The position numbers and the translations under genes are program-made. This document shows positions 32,120-40,523 of a stretch of 64,000 bases of DNA, one piece after another; positions within the stretch are counted from its first letter, which is position 1; each line of letters starts with the position of its first letter. The stretch spans positions 1 through 64,000 of the forward strand of contig DATJIA010000186.1 in NCBI GenBank assembly GCA_035493675.1. The letters run 5' to 3'. Below the pieces are notes generated by a model, which saw only the letters and a list, made by a program, of their open reading frames with translations, ran no database searches and was not told the origin of the DNA. This stretch comes from JAIOQA01 sp035493675. Its GTDB lineage: Bacteria; Myxococcota_A; Polyangia; Haliangiales; Haliangiaceae.

Positions 32120-32581
32120 ATGCAACGCATGCTCGTCTTCGCCGCGCTGGTCGCGGCATCTTCCACAGGTCGCGACGCGCGCGCCGGCGCGCGCGTCGGC
32201 ATCGAGCTCGGTCGTAGCCTCGCCGGCGTCGACGGACCGGGCCTGCGCCTCGATCTCGGCGGGATCCAGATCGAGGGGCTCGTCTCGGGCTTCTACTATC
32301 GCCAGGCGGATCAGGACACCGCGCGCTCGCTCGAGCTCGAGGCGCGCACGATCGTCCTGCTCCGTCGCTTCGACGACGGGTTCGTCGGGCTCGTCGGCGG
32401 CGTCGCGGCCGCGATCGGCGATCACCGCGCGTCCGCCGTCGAGGGCGGCCTCCACGCCGAGTGGGTCGCCGTGCCTTCGGTCTCGCTCGGCTTCGAGGTC
32501 GGCGTCCAACACGCGTGGGGCAGCGAACCCACCACCACGCTCGCGCCGGCCGCCGGCGCGACCTTCACGTTCTGGTTCTGA
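32120..32581 (+). CDS. Small secreted beta-rich protein, barrel-like
   Basis: 153 residues. Signal peptide MQRMLVFAALVAASSTGRDARA, then alternating strands (VGIELGRSLAG, IQIEGLVSGFYY, EARTIVLLRRF, SVSLGFEVGVQHAWG) and a C-terminal FTFWF. A terminal Phe after alternating hydrophobics is the usual outer-membrane barrel signal. Too short for more than about 8 strands. The next gene is a similar protein ending FTVWF. Start uncertain (an ATG at 32108 is also in frame). Confidence 0.6.
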   Translation: MQRMLVFAALVAASSTGRDARAGARVGIELGRSLAGVDGPGLRLDLGGIQIEGLVSGFYYRQADQDTARSLELEARTIVLLRRFDDGFVGLVGGVAAAIGDHRASAVEGGLHAEWVAVPSVSLGFEVGVQHAWGSEPTTTLAPAAGATFTFWF

Positions 32582-32588
32582 GGTGATC

Positions 32589-33074
32589 ATGCGCATTCGA
32601 ACGATCTCGATCTGCCTCGCCGCGTCGCTCGGGCTCTCGACCGTCGCGCGCGCCGACACCCGTCTCGGCCTCGGCGCCGCCGCGAGCGCCGAGGCGCGCG
32701 GCCTGTCCGCCGACCTCGCGCTCGATCACGTCCTCGTCGAGGCGACGCTCGGCGGATGGGCGACCACGTACGCGTCCGGCGATCACGTCAGCGTCACGCG
32801 CGCGTCGATCGGCGCGCTCGTGCCGGTCGCGAAGCGCGATCGCGCGACGCTCTACGCCGGCCTGCGGCTCGACGCCCTGCGCATGGATCCGGCGAACCCG
32901 CCGGGCACGCTCACGACCGAGCCGCTGCTCGCGGCGCCGCTCAGGATCCAGCTCGACGTCACGTCGTGGCTCTCGGTCGACGCCGAGGCCGCGATCGTCC
33001 TCGTCCGCGCCGGATCGAACGTGCAGGGCGGTCAGGTCGTCTCGCCCAGCGCGGGCTTCACGGTCTGGTTCTGA
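32589..33074 (+). CDS. Small secreted beta-rich protein, barrel-like (second of a pair)
   Basis: 161 residues. Signal peptide MRIRTISICLAASLGLSTVARA. The mature part is made of alternating strands (TRLGLGAAASAEA, VLVEATLGGWATTY, SVTRASIGALVPV, ATLYAGLRLDALRM, LSVDAEAAIVLV) and ends GFTVWF with the terminal Phe of outer-membrane barrels. It starts 7 bases after its neighbour with the same architecture; the two may form one complex or be an old duplication. Confidence 0.6.
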   Translation: MRIRTISICLAASLGLSTVARADTRLGLGAAASAEARGLSADLALDHVLVEATLGGWATTYASGDHVSVTRASIGALVPVAKRDRATLYAGLRLDALRMDPANPPGTLTTEPLLAAPLRIQLDVTSWLSVDAEAAIVLVRAGSNVQGGQVVSPSAGFTVWF

Positions 33075-33686
33075 TCACCACGGCATCGGCGCGATCATGT
33101 CGTCCGCCGACGCGACCGGCTCGGCGCGCACGAGCGCGGCGTATTCTTCCTTCGCCGCGTTGAGCGCCTCGCCCGCCTGATCGAGCGACTTGCGGGCGAG
33201 CGCGACGCGATCCTGCGCGCGGAACCACGCGTCGCGCGCGTTGTTGAGCTGCGCGTGGTACGGCGAGGTGTCCATGCCGTTGTCGTCGCCGGCGTGGAAG
33301 TCGACCGCCTCCGCGCGCGCGAGCTGCAGGTCGCACTGGATCACCGCGATGTGCGCGCGCGCGGCGTCGAGGCGCTGCTCGCGCCACGTGATGTTCGCGC
33401 GCTGCCAGGCGGCGCGCGACGCGTCGACCTTGCCGAGCGCGTAGCCGTACATCGGATCCGACGGCTTGCCGAGCGAGGCCTGCGGCTGACGCGCCTTGTC
33501 GAGCTCCCGCTCCGCGGCCATCACGTCGCCGTTGGCCTTCGACAGGTCGTCCTGGTGCGGGCCGTCGATCGACTGCCGCTCGTTCGGCGGCACCGTCTGC
33601 CACCGCGCCTCCGCCACCGTCTGCATCCGCGCCCCCGCACAACCCGCCGCCACCACGAACGAAAGTCCGAGCATGAGTCCACGCAT
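33075..33686 (-). CDS. Predicted lipoprotein with long helical region
   Basis: 203 residues. MRGLMLGLSFVVAAGC is a lipoprotein signal (Cys16). The mature part is helical and charged (KANGDVMAAERELDKARQPQ, ALARKSLDQAGEALNAAKEEYAAL), consistent with a coiled coil, with one further Cys (VIQCDLQLA). The stop abuts that of the barrel-like gene. A palindrome sits across its start codon (33687-33699). Function unknown. Confidence 0.65.
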   Translation of the reverse strand: MRGLMLGLSFVVAAGCAGARMQTVAEARWQTVPPNERQSIDGPHQDDLSKANGDVMAAERELDKARQPQASLGKPSDPMYGYALGKVDASRAAWQRANITWREQRLDAARAHIAVIQCDLQLARAEAVDFHAGDDNGMDTSPYHAQLNNARDAWFRAQDRVALARKSLDQAGEALNAAKEEYAALVRAEPVASADDMIAPMPW

Positions 33687-33699
33687 GGACCCATGGTCC
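33681..33699. promoter_or_regulatory. Palindrome ATGGACC-cat-GGTCC at the start of a lipoprotein gene
   Basis: ACGCATGGACCCATGGTCC contains GGACC and GGTCC arms around a 3-base centre and covers the start codon. The same ACGCATGGACC half-site followed by GGTCC occurs at 40524-40542 upstream of another secreted-protein gene, so both may bind one regulator. Confidence 0.35.
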
Positions 33700-33774
33700 C
33701 CCGCGCGACGGGTAGCTGTCCGTCGTGGACCTCGCAATCGAAACGCCGCGCGTACTGTGGGTCGGACGCCGAGA

Positions 33775-35844
33775 TCAGCGCCCGTTGACCTTCTCGAGGA
33801 ACGACGCTTTCAGAAGCTTTTCGCCGTGTCCCGGGAAGAACGCGAGGGCCGAATCACCGACCATGCGTACGACCTCGCCCTCTCCCCACTGCGCATGTCG
33901 GACGAGGTCGCCCTTGAGCAGCGTGCCGGGCGACGTCGTGCGCCGCGACCGTTCGATCTTGAGCGCGCGCGGGCGCGCGGCCCGTTGCGCGCGGCGCGCC
34001 ATCGCCTCCTCGAGCAGCGAGCGGCGGTGCGAGGCGCTGTCGTTCGGATCGATCGGGGCGGTCGGCGCCGCGGGCGGCGGGCGGCGGATCGCCGGCGACG
34101 AGCCGGTCGCGATCGCGTGCTCCTGCGCCTGCTTCTGCGCGCGCATGCAGTTGTCGCATTGCCCGCACGGCTCGCCGTCGGTGTAGCCGAAGTACGTGAC
34201 CAGCAAGCGCGTGCGACAGAGATGCGACTGCGTGTAGCGGAGGATCGCGGCGAGCCGCGCGCGATCCTGCGCGCGCTTCTGCTCGTAGCGCGTGGTCGCG
34301 CGCGCGAGCTCCTCGATCGACGGCGGCACGTCGGTCAGCGGCGCGAACCGCGCGCCGGGCGCCTCCGCCGCGAAGCCGACCTCCTTCAGGAACGACAAGA
34401 CGACGCGCGCCTTCTTCGCCGGCGCGTCGGCGCGCTCCGCGATGTCCTTGAGCGGCACGAAGGTCGACTCGTCCGGATCGCCGCCGACCGGCGCGTCACC
34501 GCGACGATAGACGGCGATCAGCGCCTCGGCGACCGCGCGCGTCTGCTCCGGCGTCGGATAACGCCCGCCGAGGAAGAAGCTCTGGATGCGCTTGTCCTCG
34601 GGCTGATAGAGGAGGACGCAGTTCGCCGGCCGGCCGTCGCGGCCCGCGCGGCCCGCTTCCTGGTAGTAGCTCTCGAGCGAGCCCGGGAAGTTGTAGTGGA
34701 TGACGAAGCGGATGTCCTGCTTGTCGACGCCGAGCCCGAACGCGTTGGTCGCGACCATGATGCGCGGGTCGCCGTGGTCCATGAACGCCGACTGCACGCG
34801 CTCGCGCTCCTTCGCGCGCATGCGGCCGTGGTAGCGCCCGCACTCGATCCCGGAAGACGCGAGGAAGTCGGCGAGCGCGTCGACCGCCTTCACGGTCGCG
34901 GCGTAGATGATGCCGCAGCCGCTCTGTCGATCCAGGAGCCGCAGCAAGAGCGCCTGCTTCTTGCGCTCGGTCGTCGCTTGGATGACGTGATAGCGCAGGT
35001 TCGGGCGATCGAGCCCGATGTCGATCACGCTCGCTTCGGGGATGCCGAGCTGCGCGAGGATGTCGTCCTTGACCTTCGGCGGCGCCGTCGCGGTGAGCGC
35101 GAGGATCGGCGGACGGCCGAGCGCGCGCACCGCGTCGCCCAAGCCCAGGTAGGCGGGGCGGAAGTCGTGTCCCCACTGCGAGATGCAGTGCGCTTCGTCG
35201 ACGACGAAGAGCGCGACGCGCACGCCCGCGAGCCGCTCGCGGAAGCGAGGCTCGCCGAGCCGCTCCGGCGTCACGTACGCGATGCACGGGCGCCCGTCGG
35301 AGAGGCGCGCGAGCGCGGCCTGCTCGTCGCGCGGCGACAGCGTCGAGTCGAGGCGCAGGACGTCGATCTCGAGCTGCGCGAGCTTGTCGTGCTGATCCTT
35401 CATCAGCGCGATCAGCGGCGACACGACGAGCGTCACGCCGTCGAGCTCGAGCGCCGGCAGCTGATAGCAGAGCGACTTGCCGGCGCCGGTCGGCATGATC
35501 GCGAGCGTGTCGATCGCGGCGATCACGTTCCGGATCGCGAGCGCCTGGCCCGGGCGGAACGCCTCGATGTCGAAGCGATCGCGCCCGACCTCGAGCATGT
35601 GCGCGTCGAGCTTCTCGACGTCGAGGTCGGCGAGCTCGATCACTTCCTCTTCGACCAAGACCTCGCCGGTCGGCTCGTCGGCGCGCAGCGCCTCCACCTC
35701 GCCGGTGCCGCGTCCGATCGCCTGAACCGCCTGCATCTGCGATGTGCCCGTCGCCATGCGCGAGCGCACCGCGCGATCAGCGGCGACCGGAGCTTCCACG
35801 ACGCCGTCTGGAAGATCCGTCTCGTCGGATGTTCTTCCAGCCAT
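33775..35844 (-). CDS. recQ: ATP-dependent DNA helicase RecQ with C-terminal Tudor-like tail
   Basis: 689 residues. 3'-5' helicase used in recombination and fork repair. Residues 1-70 are a non-conserved acidic extension. Helicase motifs: MPTGAGKSLCYQ (motif I, about 118), DEAHCISQWGHDFRP (motif II plus the RecQ aromatic loop), ALTATAPP (III), NAFGLGVDK and QEAGRAGRDG (V, VI). The zinc-binding Cys are in CRTRLLVTYFGYTDGEPCGQCDNC (given as Cys at both ends; about 541-565). The HRDC domain is not seen; instead the end (DLVRHAQWGEGEVVRMVGDSALAFFPGHG) resembles the Tudor-like tail of UvrD/PcrA helicases (DUF3553-type). Confidence 0.92.
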   Translation of the reverse strand: MAGRTSDETDLPDGVVEAPVAADRAVRSRMATGTSQMQAVQAIGRGTGEVEALRADEPTGEVLVEEEVIELADLDVEKLDAHMLEVGRDRFDIEAFRPGQALAIRNVIAAIDTLAIMPTGAGKSLCYQLPALELDGVTLVVSPLIALMKDQHDKLAQLEIDVLRLDSTLSPRDEQAALARLSDGRPCIAYVTPERLGEPRFRERLAGVRVALFVVDEAHCISQWGHDFRPAYLGLGDAVRALGRPPILALTATAPPKVKDDILAQLGIPEASVIDIGLDRPNLRYHVIQATTERKKQALLLRLLDRQSGCGIIYAATVKAVDALADFLASSGIECGRYHGRMRAKERERVQSAFMDHGDPRIMVATNAFGLGVDKQDIRFVIHYNFPGSLESYYQEAGRAGRDGRPANCVLLYQPEDKRIQSFFLGGRYPTPEQTRAVAEALIAVYRRGDAPVGGDPDESTFVPLKDIAERADAPAKKARVVLSFLKEVGFAAEAPGARFAPLTDVPPSIEELARATTRYEQKRAQDRARLAAILRYTQSHLCRTRLLVTYFGYTDGEPCGQCDNCMRAQKQAQEHAIATGSSPAIRRPPPAAPTAPIDPNDSASHRRSLLEEAMARRAQRAARPRALKIERSRRTTSPGTLLKGDLVRHAQWGEGEVVRMVGDSALAFFPGHGEKLLKASFLEKVNGR

Positions 35845-35942
35845 AAAGGCGACGTTCGCTCAGGATCCGTGGGCTGGCAAGTGGAACGTTGTCGACATCG
35901 TCTGCCGTGTCGGCTTCAGTACGGTCGACAGGTCGGATGATC

Positions 35943-35997
35943 TTGACCCCCAAACTCACGCGTGCTGAATAGTGAGCGCTCGCGTCACGTTCTCACT
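35943..35997 (+). promoter_or_regulatory. Putative asd promoter and operator
   Basis: TTGACC (35943-35948) and TGAATA (35966-35971) are 17 bases apart; the -10 match is weak. It is followed by an inverted repeat AGTGAG (35971-35976) / CTCACT (35992-35997) that would overlap the transcription start and could be an operator. asd itself has a leader and a GAAAGG ribosome-binding site. Confidence 0.3.
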
Positions 35998-36016
35998 CTT
36001 GAAAGGTGCGATCGCC

Positions 36017-37111
36017 ATGACACTTTCTCGTCGCCGCGTCGCCGTCGTAGGCGCCACGGGCCTCGCCGGGCAGCAGTTCCTCGCCGCGCTCGCGGACCAT
36101 CCCTTCTTCGAGGTGACGGGTCTTGCCGCTTCGAGCCGCTCCGCCGGCAAGCTCTATCGCGACGCGATCCGCGCCGACAACGGCAACGTGCAGTGGTACG
36201 CGAACGCGCCGCTCGCGCCGCAGCTCGCGTCGATGAAGGTCGAGGACTCCGCGGAGCTCGACGCCTCGCGCTTCGATCTGATCTTCACCGCGATCGAGGC
36301 CGCGCCCGCGAAGGAGCTCGAGCCGAAGTACGCGAAGACGACGCCGGTGATCTCGACCGCGTCGGCGTTCCGCTACGAAGACGACGTGCCGCTGCTCCTC
36401 CCCGGCGTGAACATGGAGCACGCGTCGATGCTGAAGGCGCAGGCGCAGGCGCGCGGTTGGAAGGGCTTCATCGCGCCCAACCCGAACTGCACGACGGTCG
36501 GCCTCGCGTTCTCGCTCGCGCCGCTGCACAAGGCGTTCGGCATCAAGCGCGTGCACATGGTGTCGATGCAGTCGGTCTCGGGCGCGGGCCGCTCGCCGGG
36601 CGTGATCGCGCTCGACATCCTCGACAACTTGATCCCGCACATCCCGAAGGAGGAAGAGAAGGTCCAGAAGGAGACCAAGAAGATCCTCGGGACGTTCGCG
36701 AACGGCGCGCTCGCGCCGGCCGAGTTCCCGGTGTCGTGCACCTGCACGCGCGTCGCGGTGCTCGAGGGCCACACCGAGGCGGTGCACGCCGAATTCGCGA
36801 AGGACGCGAGCGAGCAGGACATCGTCGCCGCGTGGAAGAGCTTCGGCGAGGAGTTCGTCGCGCAGAAGCTGCCGAGCGCGCCGCCGCACCTGATCCACGT
36901 CCACGACGATCCGTTCCGTCCGCAGCCGCGCCTCGATCGCGACATGAACGACGGCATGACCACGGTCGTCGGCCGCCTGCGCAAGGACGACGGCACGCCG
37001 CGCGGCTGGAAGTGGGTCCTGGTCTCGCACAACACGAAGATGGGCGCCGCCAAGGGCTGCATCCTCGTCGGCGAGCACCTCGCGCACGCCGGCTTCGTGC
37101 CGGCGAAGTGA
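36017..37111 (+). CDS. asd: Aspartate-semialdehyde dehydrogenase
   Basis: 364 residues. Reduces aspartyl phosphate to aspartate semialdehyde, the second step after LysC. NADP site VAVVGATGLAGQQFL (about 8-22); catalytic Cys in APNPNCTTVGL (about 158). SAGRSPGVIALDILDNLIP and the long insert with EEEKVQKETKKIL match the archaeal/fungal-type Asd subfamily rather than the E. coli type. The start is the ATG at 36017 with GAAAGG (36001-36006) upstream, one of the few Shine-Dalgarno-led genes here. It converges on the SET-domain gene. Confidence 0.92.
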   Translation: MTLSRRRVAVVGATGLAGQQFLAALADHPFFEVTGLAASSRSAGKLYRDAIRADNGNVQWYANAPLAPQLASMKVEDSAELDASRFDLIFTAIEAAPAKELEPKYAKTTPVISTASAFRYEDDVPLLLPGVNMEHASMLKAQAQARGWKGFIAPNPNCTTVGLAFSLAPLHKAFGIKRVHMVSMQSVSGAGRSPGVIALDILDNLIPHIPKEEEKVQKETKKILGTFANGALAPAEFPVSCTCTRVAVLEGHTEAVHAEFAKDASEQDIVAAWKSFGEEFVAQKLPSAPPHLIHVHDDPFRPQPRLDRDMNDGMTTVVGRLRKDDGTPRGWKWVLVSHNTKMGAAKGCILVGEHLAHAGFVPAK

Positions 37112-37114
37112 CGA

Positions 37115-37612
37115 TCAGGCCGCCGACGACAGCTTGATCCGCAGGTGCGCGAGCAGCGCCGGATCGACCTGCGCGAGCTCGGCCGGATCGGGATCGACGA
37201 TCAAGCCGCGGCAGCCGGCCGCGCCGCATCCGCACGGCTCCGCCGCGATGCCGATGAAGGCGTAGTCGTAGGTCAGCTCTTCGCCGACCGCGATGTCCCG
37301 GCGCGCGACCCACCACGCGCGCAGCTCGCGCGTCTCGCGATCGTAGGTCGACTCGACGAACGTGTTCGGCTCGCACGAGTGGTTGATCCAGCGCGTCTGG
37401 TCCGCGAGGTCGAGGAAGACGAGGCCCGCCGACGGATCGTCGTCGTCCTTCGGCACGACCAGCGCGTAGGTGTCGTCGAACTCCGCGCCTTCGTCGTACA
37501 CGACGCCGTCGGCGTGGACGACGACCTCTCCCGCTCGGAACGCACGCGTCGTGGTGACGCCGTAGCCATGGATGCTGGAGATCCCGACGCGCAGTCCTTC
37601 GAGCGGAGGCAC
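37115..37612 (-). CDS. SET-domain protein (putative protein-lysine methyltransferase)
   Basis: 165 residues, almost entirely a SET domain. Elements: GLRVGISSIHGYGVTTTRAF at the start, RWINHSCEPNTF (the NHSxxPN pseudoknot motif, AdoMet site) and GEELTYDYAF (catalytic Tyr), then a post-SET cluster CGCGAAGCRG. All catalytic residues are present. SET proteins methylate lysine on histones in eukaryotes; bacterial members are known mainly from pathogens and environmental bacteria, with varied targets. The start is GTG; GATACC lies 4 bases before it. Adjacent to asd and pfkA without evident link. Confidence 0.85.
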   Translation of the reverse strand: MPPLEGLRVGISSIHGYGVTTTRAFRAGEVVVHADGVVYDEGAEFDDTYALVVPKDDDDPSAGLVFLDLADQTRWINHSCEPNTFVESTYDRETRELRAWWVARRDIAVGEELTYDYAFIGIAAEPCGCGAAGCRGLIVDPDPAELAQVDPALLAHLRIKLSSAA

Positions 37613-37687
37613 GCTCGGTATCTTCCAGATCTACGAGCCGCTTTCAAGCGTGCGCGTGTGACACAACGGGGCGCGCCGCGTCTTTCG

Positions 37688-37702
37688 CCTCTCGGCGAGA
37701 GG
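37688..37702 (+). promoter_or_regulatory. Palindrome CCTCTC-GGC-GAGAGG in the pfkA promoter
   Basis: A perfect 6-base-arm palindrome (15 bases) ends 4 bases before the CATACT -10 candidate of pfkA (37707-37712). This position, in the spacer between -35 and -10, is typical for a repressor operator. Confidence 0.4.
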
Positions 37703-37706
37703 AGGG

Positions 37707-37712
37707 CATACT
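37707..37712 (+). promoter_or_regulatory. Putative -10 element (CATACT) of pfkA, leaderless
   Basis: CATACT ends 6 bases before the GTG start of pfkA, so transcription would begin at the start codon. No Shine-Dalgarno sequence is placed for this start. Confidence 0.4.
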
Positions 37713-37718
37713 TCGCAC

Positions 37719-38804
37719 GTGGGTAAACGCATCGGCATCCTCACAGGCGGCGGTGACTGCCCGGGCTTGAACGCGGTGATCCGCGCGGCGACGCTCGCCG
37801 CGCGCGGCACCTACGGCTGGGACGTCGTCGGGATTCGCAACGGCTTCGAGGGCCTCTACGAGGAGGAGTACTTGGAGCTGACCGAGGCCTCGGTCTCGCA
37901 GCTCCTCGCGCGCGGCGGCACCGTGCTCGGCTCCTCGAACCGGGCCAACCCGTTCGCGTATCCGCTCAAGCTGCCCGACGGACGGGTCGAGGTCCACGAC
38001 GTCTCGCAGCGCTGCCTCGCCAACCTGACGCGGCTCGGGCTCGAGGGCCTGATCGTCGTCGGCGGCGACGGCACGATGTCGTTCTCGCAGAAGTTCCTCG
38101 CCAAGGGCGCACGCATCGTCGGCGTACCGAAGACGATCGACAACGACCTCGAGGCGACCGACTACACGGTCGGCTTCCAGACCGCGGTCGAGGTCGTCAC
38201 CGAGGCGATCGAGCGCCTGCACACGACCGCCGAGAGCCACGAGCGCATCATGATCGTCGAGGTCATGGGCCGCTACGCCGGCTGGATCGCGCTGACCTCG
38301 GCGCTCTCGGGCGGCGCGCACGTCTGCCTGATCCCCGAGATCGAGTACGACCTCGACAAGGTGATCGACGCCTTCCACCGCCGCCATGGGCGCGGCGTGT
38401 CGTACTCGATCGTGGTGGTCGCCGAGGGCGCCAAGCCGAAGGGCGGCTCGTACGCGGTCGTCGAGAAGGGCGACGCGACCAAGCAGGAGAAGCTCGGCGG
38501 CGCCGGCCCGCGGCTCGCCGAGGCGATCATCGCGCGCACCGAGTACGAGGTCCGCTCGACCACGCTCGGCCACATCCAGCGCGGCGGCTCGCCGTGCGCG
38601 TTCGATCGCGAGCTCGGCACGCGCTTCGGCGTGATGGCCGCCGACCTGATCGCGCAGAAGCAGTTCGGCTACGTCGCCGCGCTCGAGGCGGGCAAGCTGG
38701 TCGCCAAGCCGATCGAGAAGGCGATCAAGAAGCTGAAGCTGGTCGATCCCAACGGCGAGCTGGCCAAGACCGCGCGCGCCGTCGGGATCGAGATGGGCGA
38801 ATGA
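37719..38804 (+). CDS. pfkA: 6-phosphofructokinase
   Basis: 361 residues. GILTGGGDCPGLNAVIRAA is the N-terminal nucleotide-binding motif; VVGGDGTMSF (about 113) and the catalytic PKTIDNDLEATD (about 135) follow; MGRYAGWIAL and LGHIQRGGSP are standard. After GGD the residue is Gly, as in ATP enzymes (Asp in PPi enzymes), while PKTIDND has Lys where E. coli has Gly, a feature of the PPi-type lineage. This combination suggests a group III enzyme; ATP use is likely but not proven. GTG start, with a palindrome in the promoter. Confidence 0.9.
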   Translation: MGKRIGILTGGGDCPGLNAVIRAATLAARGTYGWDVVGIRNGFEGLYEEEYLELTEASVSQLLARGGTVLGSSNRANPFAYPLKLPDGRVEVHDVSQRCLANLTRLGLEGLIVVGGDGTMSFSQKFLAKGARIVGVPKTIDNDLEATDYTVGFQTAVEVVTEAIERLHTTAESHERIMIVEVMGRYAGWIALTSALSGGAHVCLIPEIEYDLDKVIDAFHRRHGRGVSYSIVVVAEGAKPKGGSYAVVEKGDATKQEKLGGAGPRLAEAIIARTEYEVRSTTLGHIQRGGSPCAFDRELGTRFGVMAADLIAQKQFGYVAALEAGKLVAKPIEKAIKKLKLVDPNGELAKTARAVGIEMGE

Positions 38805-38861
38805 GCGGCGGAGGCGTGGGGCGCGGGGAAGCACTCACGCCGGAGCCGCCGGGATCGACGG

Positions 38862-40445
38862 CTACTTCACGGCCACGCCGAACACCGCGATCGGCGTCGA
38901 CGCGGCCGGGCTCGTCCACACGACCTCGACGATGCCGCCGTTGGCCCACGCGGTGACGCCGGGCTTGATCGCGGTCGCGTAGCGCGCGTCGACGTCGGCG
39001 GGGTCGTCGCCGACCTCGATGTCGACCATCACGGTCTTGTCGCAGATCTCCTCGTACACGAGCCCGCCGTCGTTGCGGATGTACGTGACGCGGTTGGTGC
39101 GGTGCGACTTCGCGCAGTCCTCCTGCTTCTCCTTCTTCTTCTTGAAGACGAGGTGGAGCTTCTTGCCGTCGACCTTCGCGCTCGCGATGGGGCCGCGGCC
39201 CGAGCCCTCGCCACTGTGGTGCGAGATGAACCGCTGGCGGTTCACGCCGGGGAACGCGAGGCGCGCGTCCTTGTCGTCGAGGACGATGCCGGCCGACAGC
39301 ATCGCGGTGTGCGCCTGCGAGCGCGGGCCGCGGTAGCCGGGCGAGTACTGCAGCGGATCGCCGAGCTCGTTGTCGAGGTAGTCCCCCATGTCCGAGTTCG
39401 CGTGGCACGTCGCGAGCGCGGCGGCCGCGAGGTAGCTGTCGGGGTCGCTCATGACGACGCCGAGCGCCTGCTGCGAGAAGCTGATCAGCCGGTCGGGATC
39501 GCCGCGCATGTGCTCGAAGCGCTTCGCCGGCAGCGCGCCGATCGCCTTCTGCCACGCCGCCCACGTCGTGTCGTCGCAGCCCGTGAACGCCTTGCGCGAC
39601 CCGGTCGCGACGCCGTCGTCCATCGCGAGCAAGAGATCGAGCACCGGCTGGCGCGCGACCACCTTGGCGTCCCAGTCCTTGCGCGCCGACGCGGCGAGCT
39701 CGAACAGCACGCCGTACGCCTCGTCCTTGGCGATGAGGTCCTTCACGGCCTTCGCCTGCTCCGCGAGCGCCTGGCGCATGCGGAACAGCTGCACGCGGAT
39801 GACGGTGCGCTCGTACCCGGTGTGCGTGGTGTCGGCGTGCAGCTCGGCCTTGACCTTGTTCGGATCGAAGAGCGCGATGTCCGGCGCGCACAGCGCCCAG
39901 CGCGCCGCGACGTCGGAGTCCATGTACGCCTTCGGCACGCAGTTCTCGAGGTAACCCATGCGCCCGATCGCGGTGAGCTTCCCGTCGAGCGCGTCGGCGA
40001 AGTAGTCGAGGTCGTCGTAGGTCGAGTGCGACGCGCGCAGCCAGTAGTACTGATCGATCCCGTCGTACTTCGACCACGCCTTCTTCTCCGGCGCGTAGAA
40101 GCTCGGCGACGTGCGCATGATCGTCTCCTGCGACGCCCACACGGCGGCGTCCGCCCAGTCGGCGTCGGTCAGGTCGAGCACCTTGGTCAGCTCGGCGCGG
40201 TTCTTCGCGATGTCGGCGGCGTGCTCGACGTTCGAGTGATCGTCGGAGCAGCTCATGCCGATGATGTCGTAGAACCAGTCGATCGTGTCGTCCGGCTTCT
40301 TCCAGTACTCGAACGAGCCCGGCTGATCGCGGGCGTTGAGGCCGGGCGTGTTGCACCAAGCGGGTTGGCCGGCGGCGGCGTGGGCCGGCCCGGCGAGCGC
40401 GGCGACGGCGCCGAGGACGAGCACGATCGAGAGGACCTGTTTCAT
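38862..40445 (-). CDS. Secreted protein, uncharacterised
   Basis: 527 residues. MKQVLSIVLVLGAVAALAGPAHA is a clear signal peptide. The mature protein is mainly helical and Asp/Ala-rich with a few spaced Cys (CNTPG, MSCSDDH, ENCVPKAY, LCAPDI, TGCDD, TCHANS, EDCAK, EICDK), which could pair as disulfides. Near 430 a KKKKEKQEDC stretch precedes a final beta-rich domain of about 90 residues. I do not recognise a family. It follows the hybrid kinase by 116 bases, with a palindrome in that gap. Confidence 0.7.
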   Translation of the reverse strand: MKQVLSIVLVLGAVAALAGPAHAAAGQPAWCNTPGLNARDQPGSFEYWKKPDDTIDWFYDIIGMSCSDDHSNVEHAADIAKNRAELTKVLDLTDADWADAAVWASQETIMRTSPSFYAPEKKAWSKYDGIDQYYWLRASHSTYDDLDYFADALDGKLTAIGRMGYLENCVPKAYMDSDVAARWALCAPDIALFDPNKVKAELHADTTHTGYERTVIRVQLFRMRQALAEQAKAVKDLIAKDEAYGVLFELAASARKDWDAKVVARQPVLDLLLAMDDGVATGSRKAFTGCDDTTWAAWQKAIGALPAKRFEHMRGDPDRLISFSQQALGVVMSDPDSYLAAAALATCHANSDMGDYLDNELGDPLQYSPGYRGPRSQAHTAMLSAGIVLDDKDARLAFPGVNRQRFISHHSGEGSGRGPIASAKVDGKKLHLVFKKKKEKQEDCAKSHRTNRVTYIRNDGGLVYEEICDKTVMVDIEVGDDPADVDARYATAIKPGVTAWANGGIVEVVWTSPAASTPIAVFGVAVK

Positions 40446-40523
40446 CCTCGCGTGCGATTGCAACCGACTCGCCACGCGCGGACCGGCCGCGCGCGCGGAC
40501 TTGCAGCGCGGTGCGATGGACCA

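Noticed and set aside
35777..35959. A 60-residue minus-strand frame upstream of recQ
   Set aside because: It overlaps the recQ N-terminus in another frame and has no features of its own.
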